Below, piece by piece: positions 38,284-50,193 of a stretch of DNA of 64,000 bases. Source of the DNA: JBFFMO01 sp041390025 (GTDB lineage: Bacteria; Myxococcota_A; Bradymonadia; Bradymonadales; Bradymonadaceae); contig JAWKQR010000003.1 in assembly GCA_041390025.1 (NCBI GenBank), positions 124,001 to 188,000 on the forward strand. Direction: 5' to 3'. Position 1 is the first letter of the stretch. The number at the start of each line of letters is the position of its first letter. The position numbers and the translations under genes are program-made. The notes under the pieces were generated by a model, which saw nothing but the letters and a program-made list of their open reading frames with translations, did no database searches and was not told where the DNA came from.

Positions 38284-39831
38284 ATGGGTAAAATCATTGG
38301 AATTGACCTCGGCACCACAAACTCTTGTGTTGCTGTCATTGAAGGCGGCGAACCGCTCGTTTTGCCAAACAGCGAGGGGTCACGCACCACGCCGTCGATG
38401 GTGGGCTTCACCGAGGGCGACGAGCGTTTTGTGGGGCAGCAGGCGAAACGCCAAGCCATCATCAACCCAGAACGCACCATCTACGACATCAAACGTCTGA
38501 TTGGGCAGAAATACTCTTCGGACATCGTCAAGCACTACATCTCGTCGTTGCCTTTCGCGATCAAAGCGGCCACCAACGGCGATGCGTGGGTCGAGGTCAA
38601 CGGCCAAGAGTTCAGCCCCCAAGAGATTTCGGCGCACATCCTCAAGAAGATGAAACAAACCGCCGAGGACTACTTCGGCGAGGAGATCACCGAAGCAGTG
38701 ATCACCGTGCCGGCCTACTTTAACGACGCTCAACGCAGCGCCACCAAAGAAGCCGGCCAGATCGCCGGCTTGACGGTTCGCCGCATCATCAACGAACCGA
38801 CGGCTGCCGCCCTGGCGTACGGATATGGCCGCGACAAAGACATGACCTTGGTCGTTTTCGACCTTGGCGGCGGCACGTTCGACGTCAGCCTCGTGGCACT
38901 CAAAGGCGGTGTGTTCGAGGTCATCGCGACCTGCGGGGACAACCAACTTGGCGGCGAGGATTTCGACCGGGCGATCCTCGACTTCCTGCTCGAGCGCTTT
39001 AAGGCTGAGACCGGCGTTGATGTATCGAAGGACAAGATGGCGTTGCAGCGCCTGAAGGAAGCCGCGGAAAACGCAAAATGCGAGCTTTCGACTCTGACCG
39101 AGACCAACATCAACCTTCCATTCTTGGCGGTTGACGAGAACGGCCCTCGCCACCTCTCGCTGTCGCTGTCGCGCTCGCAGCTCAATGACTTGGTCTACGA
39201 CCTCGTTGAGCGCCTTGAAGGCCCATGCCGGACCGCGCTGAAGGATTCGGGGCTGAACAAGTCCAACATCGACGACATCCTCTTGGTCGGCGGCATGTCG
39301 CGCATGCCGCTCGTGCAAGAGAAGGTCAAAGAGATCTTCAATCTCAAGCCGAGCAAGGGCGTCAACCCCGACGAAGTCGTCGCGGTTGGGGCGGCCATTC
39401 AATCGGGCATCTTGGGCGGCGAGGTTCGCGAAGTCATTCTTCTCGATGTCACGCCGCTCAACCTTGGAATTCGTGTGGCTGGCGATCGCTTCAGCGCGAT
39501 CATCCCCAAGAACACGTCGATCCCAACACGCGAATCGAAGGTGTTCACGACCACCGAGAACAACCAGGATATGGTCTCCATCACGGTGCTCCAAGGAGAC
39601 AACAACCTCGCGAGCGCCAACAAGATGTTGGGCAATTTCAATCTGACCGGCATCCCACCTGCGCCAGCAGGCGGTCCGCGCATCGAAGTCAGCTTCGAGA
39701 TCGACACCGACGGCATCGTCAGTGTGCACGCCAAGGACATGAAGACCAACAAGACCCAATCCATCACCGTGGAAGGGACTTCCGGTCTTTCCGAAGAAGA
39801 GTTGGCGCGCGCGGTTGGCCGGAACCAATGA
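38284..39831 (+). CDS. DnaK-type Hsp70 lacking the helical lid
   Basis: This 515-residue Hsp70 has a complete nucleotide-binding domain (IIGIDLGTTNSCVAVIEGG, NEPTAAALAYGYG, FDLGGGTFDVSLV, LVGGMSRMPLVQEKVKEIF), the interdomain linker VILLDVTPLNLG and the beta substrate-binding domain (FNLTGIPPAPAGGPRIEVSF). It ends at GLSEEELARAVGRNQ, just where helix A of the lid begins; housekeeping DnaK runs ~100 residues further. The stop is followed at once by the next gene's leader, and no out-of-frame lid coding was seen. Lid loss normally speeds substrate exchange. It is probably the partner of the J-domain protein upstream. Confidence 0.88.
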   Translation: MGKIIGIDLGTTNSCVAVIEGGEPLVLPNSEGSRTTPSMVGFTEGDERFVGQQAKRQAIINPERTIYDIKRLIGQKYSSDIVKHYISSLPFAIKAATNGDAWVEVNGQEFSPQEISAHILKKMKQTAEDYFGEEITEAVITVPAYFNDAQRSATKEAGQIAGLTVRRIINEPTAAALAYGYGRDKDMTLVVFDLGGGTFDVSLVALKGGVFEVIATCGDNQLGGEDFDRAILDFLLERFKAETGVDVSKDKMALQRLKEAAENAKCELSTLTETNINLPFLAVDENGPRHLSLSLSRSQLNDLVYDLVERLEGPCRTALKDSGLNKSNIDDILLVGGMSRMPLVQEKVKEIFNLKPSKGVNPDEVVAVGAAIQSGILGGEVREVILLDVTPLNLGIRVAGDRFSAIIPKNTSIPTRESKVFTTTENNQDMVSITVLQGDNNLASANKMLGNFNLTGIPPAPAGGPRIEVSFEIDTDGIVSVHAKDMKTNKTQSITVEGTSGLSEEELARAVGRNQ

Positions 39832-39886
39832 TCGGTTTCGCGCATCTTTGTGAGTCTTGAGCAGACTCTGCTAGGGTGCCCGTCTG

Positions 39887-41425
39887 ATGCGCTGGGAAAT
39901 CGAAAAACATATCGACGCACTGCTCGATGACGAGGTCGGCACCATCTACAAAGATGCGCCGTTCCGCATTTCGCTTGTCTACCCAAGTCCCTACAACGTC
40001 GGGATGAGCTCGCTCGGGTTCCAGACCATCTACCGTGTGCTCAACGAACGCCAAGATGTCGTGTGTGAGCGCGCGTTTTTGCCCGACGATCCCGAAAAGT
40101 GGCGCCAGTCACGCACACCCCTGTTGACCTTTGAATCCAAACGGCCGGTGGACGAGGCCGACATCATCGCGTTCTCGGTGGCCTACGAGACAGAAGTCAT
40201 CGGCCTGCTTGAGTGCATGGATCTTTCGGGCATTCCGCTCAGAGCGTCAAATCGTGGCGAGGGCTGGCCGCTGGTGCTTTTCGGTGGACCACTGACCAAC
40301 TCCAACCCATTGCCGGTGGCTCCTTTTGCGGACGTCATCGTGATGGGGGAAGGCGAAGAGCTGATCCACGTGGTCATCGACTGGTGGAAAAACAGCACGT
40401 CTCGGACGCAGTTCCTAGAGGATATCGCGACTCTGCCTGGCATCTACGTGCCCAGCATCCACGGCGAGGTGCTGCGCCCCATTGCTCAGGCGTGCGACTC
40501 GTTGCTGCCGGCATACAGCCAAATCATCACGCCCAACACCGAACTGGCGAACATGCATTTGGTCGAGAACGCGCGCGGTTGTCACCGCGGTTGTACGTTC
40601 TGTGTCATGCGCCGCACCACCAACATGGGCATGCGCGCGGTCAGTCCAGAAAAGGTCCTCGCAACGATTCCAGACCACGCAACGAAGGTCGGCCTCGTCG
40701 GCGCGGCGACCAGCGACCATCCTAAGATCTTGGAAATCCTACAGGCCATCGTCGATTCGGGGCGTGGTGTGGGCCTTTCGAGCCTGCGCGCAGACCGAAT
40801 GACGCCACCATTTATGGAGCTGTTGAAACAGGGTGGTGCCAGGACTCTGACGATCGGCGTCGACGGGACCAGCGCACGTATGCGTAAGATCGCGCAGAAG
40901 GGCATCAAAGACACGCAGATTACGCGCTGCGCCGAGTACGTGCGCGACTACGACCTGAAGCTCCTGAAGCTCTACATGGTGTTTGGGTATCCCGAAGAGA
41001 CCATGGACGACATCGACGAGATGGTCGACTTCGTGGGTGAGCTCAGCCAGATCTGCACCGTCGCCCTAGGTCTGAGTCCGCTTGTCTCGAAGAAGAACAC
41101 CCCGTTGGACGGCATCGCGTTCCAAGACGAAAAATTTCTGGAGGCCAAGGTCAAACGCGTCCACGACGGTTTGGGGCGAAACGTCGATATTCGGTCGACG
41201 AGTGTGCGCTGGTCTTGGGTGGAGTACGCGTTGGCGCAAGGTGGATGGGAGATGGCCGACGCTGCTGAACAGGCGTGGAAAGACGGCGGTTCATTCGCGG
41301 CATGGAAGCGCGCCATCAAGAAGCACGGAAAGACCACCACGATCCTTGCGAGGCCGGCCTCGGACCGGCTGCAACCGGGTGCATTGCTCGGCGAAGTTTC
41401 GTCAACCCCGCCGAGCTTAGCTTAA
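39887..41425 (+). CDS. B12-binding-type radical SAM protein
   Basis: This 512-residue enzyme has an N-terminal B12-binding-like domain (RISLVYPSPYNVGMSSLGFQ, DIIAFSVAYETEV). The radical SAM core carries the cluster motif C232-HRG-C236-TF-C239 (ENARGCHRGCTFC). GLSSLRADRM and TIGVDGTSARMRKIAQKG match beta strands of the TIM barrel. Such proteins use a [4Fe-4S] cluster and SAM, sometimes with cobalamin, for methylation or rearrangement chemistry; the substrate is unknown. It starts 56 bases after dnaK and its stop overlaps the convergent Cys-rich gene by 4 bases. Confidence 0.88.
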   Translation: MRWEIEKHIDALLDDEVGTIYKDAPFRISLVYPSPYNVGMSSLGFQTIYRVLNERQDVVCERAFLPDDPEKWRQSRTPLLTFESKRPVDEADIIAFSVAYETEVIGLLECMDLSGIPLRASNRGEGWPLVLFGGPLTNSNPLPVAPFADVIVMGEGEELIHVVIDWWKNSTSRTQFLEDIATLPGIYVPSIHGEVLRPIAQACDSLLPAYSQIITPNTELANMHLVENARGCHRGCTFCVMRRTTNMGMRAVSPEKVLATIPDHATKVGLVGAATSDHPKILEILQAIVDSGRGVGLSSLRADRMTPPFMELLKQGGARTLTIGVDGTSARMRKIAQKGIKDTQITRCAEYVRDYDLKLLKLYMVFGYPEETMDDIDEMVDFVGELSQICTVALGLSPLVSKKNTPLDGIAFQDEKFLEAKVKRVHDGLGRNVDIRSTSVRWSWVEYALAQGGWEMADAAEQAWKDGGSFAAWKRAIKKHGKTTTILARPASDRLQPGALLGEVSSTPPSLA

Positions 41426-44400
41426 GGCTTAAGCCCTTCGCCGCAGTAACAGCGTTTCATGGTCGATGGGTTGAAGTCCGCATCTTCTGGACCGTCTGGG
41501 CACACACAGACGTTGTTGAAGTTGCACTCTTGCGGACCACAAAGCGACTTGCCCGCGGGACATCCGACCGCGGTTTGGTCGACCAGTCCATCGCAGTTGT
41601 CGTCCAGTGCTGCTGCACTGCTCCGCCGCATCTGCTGGGACCGTCGGGTCGTCGTCGCTGCAGTAGTCGGTGCCGCTTGGGCACAGGCTTGGCATCGAAG
41701 CCCGGGTGACCGTCGCCGTCTTGGTCAACACAGGTGTTGCACGCGAAGTCCGTGGCGGATGTGCATCGAAGCCTCCGGCGCCGCAGACGTAGCGGCCAAG
41801 CGGGCATCCGCTGACGGTGACGTTGGGTGCGAGACACGCCGTTTCATCCAAGCGCGCGGCCGAGATCAGGATTCGCAGCCTTGCTTGCTTGTACAGCTTG
41901 GGCCGGCGAACCTGGGGCCCACGCCCACCAAGTAAACGGGTTGTCTTCCCAATCGCGACCGTAGTCGAAATACATGTTGAAGCGGACGTCTGGCCCATAC
42001 CAACCACGCCTACCACGTCGCCGTCGGTTTCGGTTTCGCTCGCCGCGCAAGACCATGTCCCAAAGCCAGTCCAGCATCTCGACTTCGTCGGTGTACCACT
42101 CGTCCACCGTTTCGTCGTTGGTCGGTCCGGGTTTACGGTCTTCGTACCAGGCGATGTAGAGGTCATCGAGGTAGTAACCCCACGACGTCGAGCCGTCAAA
42201 TCAGGCGTCTCATGTTCAACGTCACGCCTTCCTTGCCGTGGAAGAATGGGAAGGTGATGCGACCGTTTCGAAGGTCACGATGCCTCAAAAGCGTGAGACT
42301 GGTAGTACTGGTCTGGATTTCGCCCTGACCGCAGGGTGATCTTGGTGCCCTGATGCGGTCATCGCTTGGATCGGCTGGCGTGTAGTCCAGCAATTGTCGC
42401 GATGTTCCGTGCGTGTCGAACGTCAGCCATGATTGCCAGCCGCTCCATGCGCCTTGCTTTTTTGGGCACCATCGGCACACGCAGGTCAGTGTCGGCTTCG
42501 TCGAGCCGACCGTCGCAGTCGTTGTCGATGCCGTCACACAGCTCAAGGGCGGAAGACCGTCTGCGCGCAGACACTCGTAGTTTTCGCAGGCCAAATACGT
42601 TCCCATTTCGCAAACGCCCGGTGAATCGCGGCGGCATGCCGTGCCGATCTCGGGCGAGAGCTGGTCGTTTCTGCCGAAGCCGCTACGGATATGCAATGGG
42701 TAGTTCTGGTTGAGCTCGCATCGCCGTCCTCGGCGTTGACGAACTCCCATCCATCGATGTCGCAAGCTGTGGAACGTCGCCGGAGAGCTTTGATCCGCCA
42801 GCTCCTGTTGGCGGGCATGTGACCGATCAAGACACCACCGCGCTGACCGATGCCAGATGTCACCAGTGCCGTAATGTGCCGTGGGTCAGTGTCCGTGACC
42901 CAGTAGGACTCCTTGTTGGGCTCTTGGTCTTGGAGCACGTCTGGATTTACGCCGTCAAACTGAATGGAGTAGACCGCTTCAACGGTACCCTGCAGCATCG
43001 AGTTCGCGCCGTTGATCAAATACAACGCGTATTCGCTCGGGCGCCGAGCCTCGGCTGGCGTCGCGGTACAAGACGACACGTGCCTTCTTGGGGCGAGCGA
43101 GTGCTGGCGGCGGGTTGTCGATGAACTGAATGGCGGTGGTCCCTGGCGCCGAGAACGCGCGCCCGTAGAGCCATGGCGTGACCGCTCGATAGGCCTGAAT
43201 GCGTTTGCCCGCCTTTCGGAACGGGTGGTTGCCGTTATAGTCCACGAGGTAATCGGTCGCCTGGGCTTCGCCACGCTGAGGGTGCACACCGGCTGTCGTA
43301 ACAGCCATCGGGTGCTTGGCATGGCCGTGTGGTGTCACAGGCTTGGTAACACACGCCGCGGTAGCAGGACTCGGCCCGCCGGGCACACATCACACCATGC
43401 AGGACTCTTCGACGCAAGCACTCTGGTAGCAGTAGCTGGAAGGATCACAGGCGTCGTCGGCGTCGCACGCGATCACGCATGCGCCGTTAAAGCAGGCCTC
43501 CCCTTGCGGGCAGTAGACGCCGTCGCATTGCGGATCGTCGTTGCTGACGCAGCGGCCTGCGAAACACTGTTGGTTGGTGGGGTCACACTCCGATCCGGGT
43601 TGGGCAGGACGTGTAACATGCGCTCTTGGTAACAGGTTCGGATGTACCACAGACCACACCGTCGCGGCCGGATTCGAATCCAAGCGAAGTCCGTGGGCCC
43701 ATCGTAACAATCCAAACCGGATGAACATTTGGATGCTGCATCGCAAACCGTCGCGCAGAAGCCACCAAAACATGTGGTGCCCGTGGGCATGATGTCTTCT
43801 GCAAGTGCCGTCCGGCGCAACGGCCGGCGTAACAGCGGCTGTCGTGTGGTTGCACTGGTCGTCTTTGGTGCACGATGTAGCGCAGTTCCCGCCGGCACAC
43901 ACTTCGCCCACCGGACAGTCAATGTTTTCGCATGCATCGGCGGCGCAACGGCCATCGAAACAAAGGTCGGGGGACATGCAGGGGACCACATCCGAACACG
44001 TGTCAAAGCAGCCGCCAAAGACACAAATCTGGCCCTGCGGACATTGCACGTCTTGGCAAGGGTTGATGTTCGAGGTGCAGCGTCCGCTCTGGTAACACAG
44101 CTCGTTGAAGGGTCGCACTCGGCCGAGCTTGAACAACCTTGGTAACAACTGCCCGAGTAACAAACCTCGCCAGCACCGGCACAGGCGATGTCGACGCAAG
44201 GGTCAGTGGCGTCATCGCAGCGGAAGTCGTCGGTAACAAACCGAGGCGCCAGCACACATGGTCACACTACAATCGACAAAACACGTGCCCCACTCACAGA
44301 TTTCGCCGGCCGGGCAGTCGGCATCGGCGCCCGGACCGTCGTCCACCAAGCCGTTCAGGTCGTCGTCGATCCCGTTGCATGTCTCAGGAGCCATCATGGG

Positions 44401-45525
44401 CGGGCAGCCTTCGTTTTCGCGGCCGTTGCAGTCGTCATCAAGGCCGTTGCCACAGAACTCACTCGACTTCGGGAGTACTCGCTTGAACGCCCACACGCCA
44501 GCCGAGCACGTTCGCCACTCCCCGGTGCAGATGCCAACATCTTTCGTCGCTAAATCTTGAGTAACAGTCAGATCAATGAACATGTCGATGAAACCGTCGC
44601 AGTCGTCGTCGACGTTGTTGCAGGTTTCTACGGTCGGCGTCACGGCACCTAGGCAGTGCACCCACCCGGCTCACACCGTCACAATGTTTGTAGCCCGCCC
44701 ACGCAGGGTCCGTTGCCGACCTCGGCAGGGTTGCCTGGGTAACACGGGCGAGTGTCGCCAGGCGTACACGCGCAGACGCTCTCGTCGGCAGACCCGTCGC
44801 AGTCGTTGTCGAGCCCATCACAGATCTCAGCAGTCGGCACGATGTCGCTGCACGGCCCGAAGCTTCCCATCGAGCAGGTCTCAAAGCCAAACCGACACTC
44901 TCCGACACCGGCCGTGCCCATGGGGCCGGTGTAACAGCCTTGTGAGTCCGTCGTGAACCTCTCGAAAACACAGGATCCAAGATCACAGCTGAGGTCACAG
45001 ATGTCGCCGTCGTCGTTGCAATCGGCGCACCCATGGTCGTGGGTGTAACTCGATATCGGGCTGATGCTGCAGGCGAGTGTGCCGTTGCACGAGATTTTAT
45101 CGACCTCGTAGTCTTGCAGGTACACGCCGTCGTACCGTCCGAGCAACACGGGTACGGACCTCCAAGGGGTGCCGATCTCTGCCGCGACAGTCCGTGGGGT
45201 CGATGCCCGCCTCGCCGCAGGTGGTTGGCACGCACGATCCGGCGATTCTTTGGGTGCAGAGCGTGTCACACTTTGCGCCGGGTAGGTTGCACTGAGGGCG
45301 CATGAGCTGACACACCGTGCCAAAGGCGCAGCCACCATAGTTGCCACACATATGTCACACGATTCAGGGTTCGGTCGGCGAAAGCCAACAGTCGACGATT
45401 TCACAATCGGTGATCTTGGTTGGACAACCTGCACTACAGTAGGGGGCCACCGTAAACGTGCTGGACGACCACATGGTCCCAAGAAACAACGCAACCAGAG
45501 CCAGCCACAATCTTGCAAACCGCAT
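41422..45525 (-). CDS. Giant secreted Cys-rich protein with DxDxD metal-binding repeats, multiply frameshifted
   Basis: Start ATG 45525 (RFARLWLALVALFLGTMW, signal peptide). Reading across frames gives repeats of the 'putative metal-binding motif' type (EICDGLDNDCDGSADE, ETCNNVDDDCDGFID, FCGNGLDDDCNG, ETCNGIDDDLNGLVDD). Cys-rich CxxGxCYxxC repeats follow (CFNGACVIACDADDACD, CYQGCSSSAECD). A beta domain (GTVEAVYSIQFDGVNPDVL) and more DNDCDG motifs precede the end (CYCGEGLKP, stop 41422). Ten or more indels interrupt it, so exact length (~1,360 residues) and whether it is one gene or two are uncertain. The repeats probably bind Ca2+; surface function is inferred. Confidence 0.6.
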
Positions 45526-45599
45526 GGGTATTCCGTTCGTGTAACGTAATGTTCTTCTCAACATCTTACTTGAGTCGGTTTTTAACCAAACGATGACGT

Positions 45600-45628
45600 T
45601 TGAATTCAGTCACTTGTCGCCGTATGCT
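45600..45628 (+). promoter_or_regulatory. Predicted promoter of the RCC1-like lipoprotein gene
   Basis: TTGAAT (45600-45605), a 17-base spacer and TATGCT (45623-45628) lie ~34 bases before the ATG at 45662. The predicted start is near 45635. Confidence 0.45.
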
Positions 45629-45661
45629 CACCCAGTAATCACCAAAATCGGAGTATCGTGC

Positions 45662-47141
45662 ATGATCAGCGGGCGAATCGTTGTTTTTGGAGCCCTTGTG
45701 TCCTTAGTTTTTGGTTGTGGTGATGACTCCCCATCCGATCCGCCACCCATCCTGATGACCCCTGACGTTGGCATGGAGAGCGACGCGAGCGAATCAGATG
45801 CGAACATGGCAGAGGATGCCGGATTCGACGCGGATCCAGAGACGGCCTACGTCGTGAGCATCACACCTCGACAGATCGGTCTGAAAGTCGGTGCACAGGT
45901 GAAAGTCAATGCGGTTGTCACCGCAGACGGCGTTGAGATCGATGCCGGACAGGCCACTCTTGGGAAACCACAGACCCAGCCATCGCGACCGTGGATGATC
46001 AAGGTTTTGTGCGTGGTATTGCAACCGGCACGACGCAACTGTCTGTTGTGATCGGCGAATTTCAGGGATCGCCCGCATCAAATGTCTCGTCTGCGCACAC
46101 GGACGTAGCGACGGGTCGAGCGCACACCTGCACACGAAAAGTCGACGGCGTGTACGTGTTTTGGCGACAACAGCTTCGCACAGCTCGGCAGTTTTGAAGG
46201 CGAGCAATCCACACTCGCCGTTGAGATCAACTTGCCACTGAGCGCAAAGGCCACCGCGGTCGCCGCGGACAGGATCACACCTGCGCACTCTTGGACACCG
46301 GCAATCTTGCGTGTTGGGGCAACAATGACCGCGGTCAGATTGGCCCTGGCGCTGCCGACCTCACAGCGACCGCGGCCACACAGGTTAGTTTTGCCTGCCG
46401 GCCACAAAAGTCGCGCTTTGGGGGTGGGTTCTCGTGCGCGTTGCTCAACGATGGGTCGCCGCGATGCTGGGGCGACAACACGAATGGCCAGATCTCGGCG
46501 GCCGACCTCGATCGGGTCACCAACCCGACCAACCCCCAACCGGGCATGACCTTCCGCGACGTCGCCGTAGGTGATGACCACACCTGTGCCCTCACCGACA
46601 TGTCCAACATGATGTGCTGAAAAGCAATTCAGGTGGGCAGCTGACCGACGCCGGCGGCGGCGGCGGAAACACCGCTGCGTGCCGGTGCGACGTCCTACGT
46701 TTTGGTGGCGGCAAAAGGGGAGCAACCGCGGATACTCCTGTTCCAAGGTCTTCGCAATGCTGGGGCACGTCGCAGGCGGCTTCAACGTGACCTCGCGGTC
46801 ACAAGTTCAGACACCCCCGTGACCATCGAGTTTCCCGACATCACGGATGCCACGGTCGAAGACCTGACCGCTCGTCCCAATATGTCTGTGCGCTGTTTGG
46901 CGACGTCACGTACTGTTGGGGCAAAACGATCGTGGGCAAGTTGGCGATGGAACGCTTGACGACCGCGCGCACTGCCTACCAGCCCGTGGTTGGTTTCCAC
47001 CGACGTGTCTGGTGCGTTTCACACGTGCGGCGTCACCGACGGGGATGTTCGTTGGGGCGGCAAACATGAGCGGCCAGCTTGGGGGACGGCACCAGCGAAC
47101 AAAAGCGTCAGCCCACCTATGCGCCGCCTCAGGCCTTCTGA
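45662..47141 (+). CDS. RCC1-repeat lipoprotein with BIG2-like domain, frameshifted
   Basis: Start ATG 45662 gives a lipoprotein (ISGRIVVFGALVSLVFGC) with an Asp/Ser-rich linker. A BIG2-like Ig domain follows (YVVSITPRQIGLKVGAQVKV). After a frame change the sequence shows at least four RCC1 blades with the consensus HTCAL..G...CWG.N..GQ: LACWGNNDRGQIG, PRCWGDNTNGQIS, YCWGKNDRGQVGDGTLDD and HTCGVTDGDVR. The last blade ends at TGA 47139-47141. RCC1-type seven-blade propellers mediate protein binding and are common in secreted proteins of this group. Several indels break it. It converges on the RND gene with a ~13-base overlap. Confidence 0.6.
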
Positions 47142-50100
47142 TTGCGCTCCCACGAGGACGACACCCAATTCCTAACGCGTCGCTCATCAACGTGTAGAAC
47201 AAAGGCACCACATAAAGCGTCAACACCGTTGACGTGAGCAACTCCACCGATGACCGTCCGCCCAAGCGGTGCGTACGGTACCCACGATGGCGCTAGCCCC
47301 GATCGCCATCGGGATCAGACCTCCAACAGGCCTACGCCGTCATCGCGGACGGTCGCAAACGGTGCGCCCACCTCGACCAGCGCCGCCTCGCGGGTTGCCG
47401 GTCTTCGGATCAGCACGTTGATGTGGTCAACCCCAGCACGACCGCGTTGTTGACCACAATCCCAACCAAGATGATCAGACCTGGCCAGCCATCACGTCAA
47501 CTGGAGTCCCCGGCTGCCCACAACGTCCAATAGACACCTAGGGAACGCAAACGGGATCGACATCACGACCACAAACGGCAAGATGAAGCTCCTCGAACAA
47601 GATGCCCATCAGCAGGAACACAAAACACGATCGCCAGCAACAGTGCGAAGTTTCGGTCCTGAGCACCTGCTGAACGCGGTAAATCGGTCGCCTTTGCGCA
47701 CATTGTAACCGCGCGCAGCTCGACCCCGGCGAGTGCGGCGTCGATCTCCTCGCCCAGGGCCTCGATGTCTTCGCGGCTGGTCAGAATCTGGATCTCCATG
47801 CGCGTCTGCCGTTGACGCGTTCGATCTCGTTGTAGCCCGATGCTTCCTCGGCCTGTGCCATCAGGCCGATCGGCATGCCAGGATCGCCAAGCGGATTTGG
47901 GATCGCGATGTCCTCGAAGCTCCTTGCGTTCGGGTGCTTTCGCCGCGGGTTTTGACCCACACGGATGTCGCTGCCTGCAGCGCAACATCCCAACACGCCG
48001 GCCGCGCAAGGCGTAGTCGATCGCGCCACCCACGATGATGGGTGACACCCATGCGCTGAGCTGCATCGGGGTCCACACGGTACTGCAGTTCTTTGGCCCG
48101 AGCATCGTCCTCGCCGACCACAACGCCCGAAACGCCTCGACGCGAATGCGCAACGCGACCGTCTCGCCGATCTCTGCCTAGGGCGTTGTGTTCTTGCCCT
48201 CGGGATCTTGACCGCAGACCTTTTGTTCGACCCCGGGGCTGCTCCAACCGATGCGCCAGTCCACACCAGGGTGTTTGGGGGAAACCTTCTTTGATCTTGT
48301 CGACCACCTCGTCGCGGTCGAGCTTTCGATCGGCGATGGGCTGCAAGAACACACGGATTTGGGGGGTGTCTACATACCGCCAATGCGGGTCATCCACGTG
48401 CGAACCTCGACCTCCTCGGCGTGTTCCTTCAGCCAATCCCTCGTAGATCCTCAAGGTTTCGGACGCGTTCGTCGAAGGTCGTCGAGGCCTCGAAATCAAA
48501 GAAGATGCGCACGTCGTTGATGTTCGCCTCGAGCTTGTCGGTGCTCTTGATGTTCTTGATTGGATAGGCCATCGACCCCAACAGCGCCGCCACGACGATC
48601 AACACGCTGCTTCGATGACGCAGACACCACGCGAGCGAATCCGCGTAGGCATCCTGAATCTTCTCGATGATGTCCACATGCGCGACCGTGGTCTCGGTGT
48701 CGATCCAGGTCACCGCGAGCGGGATGAACACAAGGCTAACCACCAAGCTCGCGATCAGCGACACGCACAGGAACCTGATTTCACCGAGGTGGGGTTCTGA
48801 TGGTTTCACTGCCCGACATCAGCACCACATCGGCAGGAAAACCACGACCGTCGTCGGTGTCGCCACAATGATTGCGAGCCCCACTTCGCCTGCACCTCGG
48901 CGGGCTGGCCATCAGATGGGTTCGCCGAGCATCCGGCGGCGCTGGATGGCTCCTGGTCACGACGATCGAGTTGTCGACCACCATGCCCACCGACAGCATC
49001 AGACCCATGAGGTTGAGCGCGTTGAGCGTGATGCCCATGAAATACATCACGCCGAGCGTCATCAGCAGGCTCATGGGGATGGCCAACGCCGTCAGAGCCG
49101 TCATGCGGGCGCGACGCAGGAAAAAGAAGAGGACGAGGATGGCGAACAGCCCGCCCCACAGCGCCGTGCTTGTCAGGTTATCGAGGCTGTCTTCGATGAC
49201 CTCACCTTGGTCGAAGAAGACCTGCGGTGTGACCGCGTTCTGGTCGGCCGAAATCGCGGACAACGCTTCACGAATCGCACGGGCCGCATCGACCGTGTTT
49301 TCGCCGGATTCCTTGAACACGGCGACGACAAAGCCGTCGGTGCCATCGACCCGGTAGACCTCTTTGGTGTCTCGGCGTTGGGCTTTGACGTTGGCCACAT
49401 CACGAAGTTTGAGGCCGCCCTCGATGGGCAGGTCTTCGAGCTCGGTGATGTTCTCGAGCTTGCCGAGCACCCGCAGTGGATAACGCGAATCGGCCACCTG
49501 CATCGTGCCGGCGGCCATCGAGAAGTTGTCGTTTTGGAGCCGCTGAATCAGCTGCGCGACCGACACACCCGCGGCGTTCGCTCGCTTTTCGTCGACCTCC
49601 ACCAGGATTTCCATCGGCCGCGCGCCGTAGACATCGACGCGGCTAACTTCCGGAAGACGTTCGAGCGGCAGCACAAGGGCCTGCTGGATGGTCTTGTCGG
49701 GGTCGGCCTCGCCGGGGCGCACCCGCACGCCGATGAACATCAACGGGTCTTCGTTGGGGTCGAACTTCCAGATCATCCACCGACTGACCTCCGGCGGGAG
49801 CTCCGGCCGCACACGTTCGAGCCGGTCGCGTACTTGGTTGTACGCGTTGGTCATGTCGGTGCCGTCTGCAAACTGGATGAAGAAGCTCGCGCTCATCGAC
49901 TCGGCGCGGCTTCGCACGCGCTGAACGTTGCGAACGGTGCGCAGGATCGACTCGACCGGTTCAACGATATCGCGCTCGACGTCGCTGGGCGTGGTCGGGA
50001 CGGTGGGCACGGTCACAAACAAGAAAGGTGGCGTAAAGCCCGACGGCAACAGCTGCAGCGAGATACGCGAATACGCGATGAAACCCACAACCATGCACGC

Positions 50101-50193
50101 GATCAGCAGCATCGCCACGGTGACCGGGCGACGAATCGAAGCGGCGGGTAGGAAAAAACCCCCGTCTACTGGGTCTTTATCGTCAGATTCCAT
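47129..50193 (-). CDS. RND-family efflux transporter permease, frameshifted in its C-terminal two thirds
   Basis: From ATG 50193 the first ~470 residues are clean: cytoplasmic start, TM1 (TVAMLLIACMVVGFIAYSRI), porter domain (VPTTPSDVERDIVEPVESIL, EDPLMFIGVRVRPGE) and TM2-TM4 (GLLFAILVLFFFLRR-type, NLMGLMLSVGMVVDNSIVV). TM4 retains one of the paired Asp residues as VVDN. After ~48790 the sequence switches frame repeatedly (FLCVSLIASLVVSLVFIPLA, VELLTSTVLTLYVVPLFYTL) to an end near 47129. Length fits a ~1,020-residue HAE-type pump driven by proton import. It overlaps the TolC-like gene by 28 bases; no membrane-fusion gene is adjacent. Confidence 0.82.

Noticed and set aside
38380..39828. 482-codon minus-strand ORF opposite dnaK
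   Set aside because: An antisense ORF opposite dnaK is a well-known codon-bias artefact; there is no start signal or domain.
48667..50151. 494-codon plus-strand ORF opposite the RND gene
   Set aside because: The minus strand encodes unmistakable RND porter and TM motifs; the plus product is a His/Asp/Arg-rich artefact.
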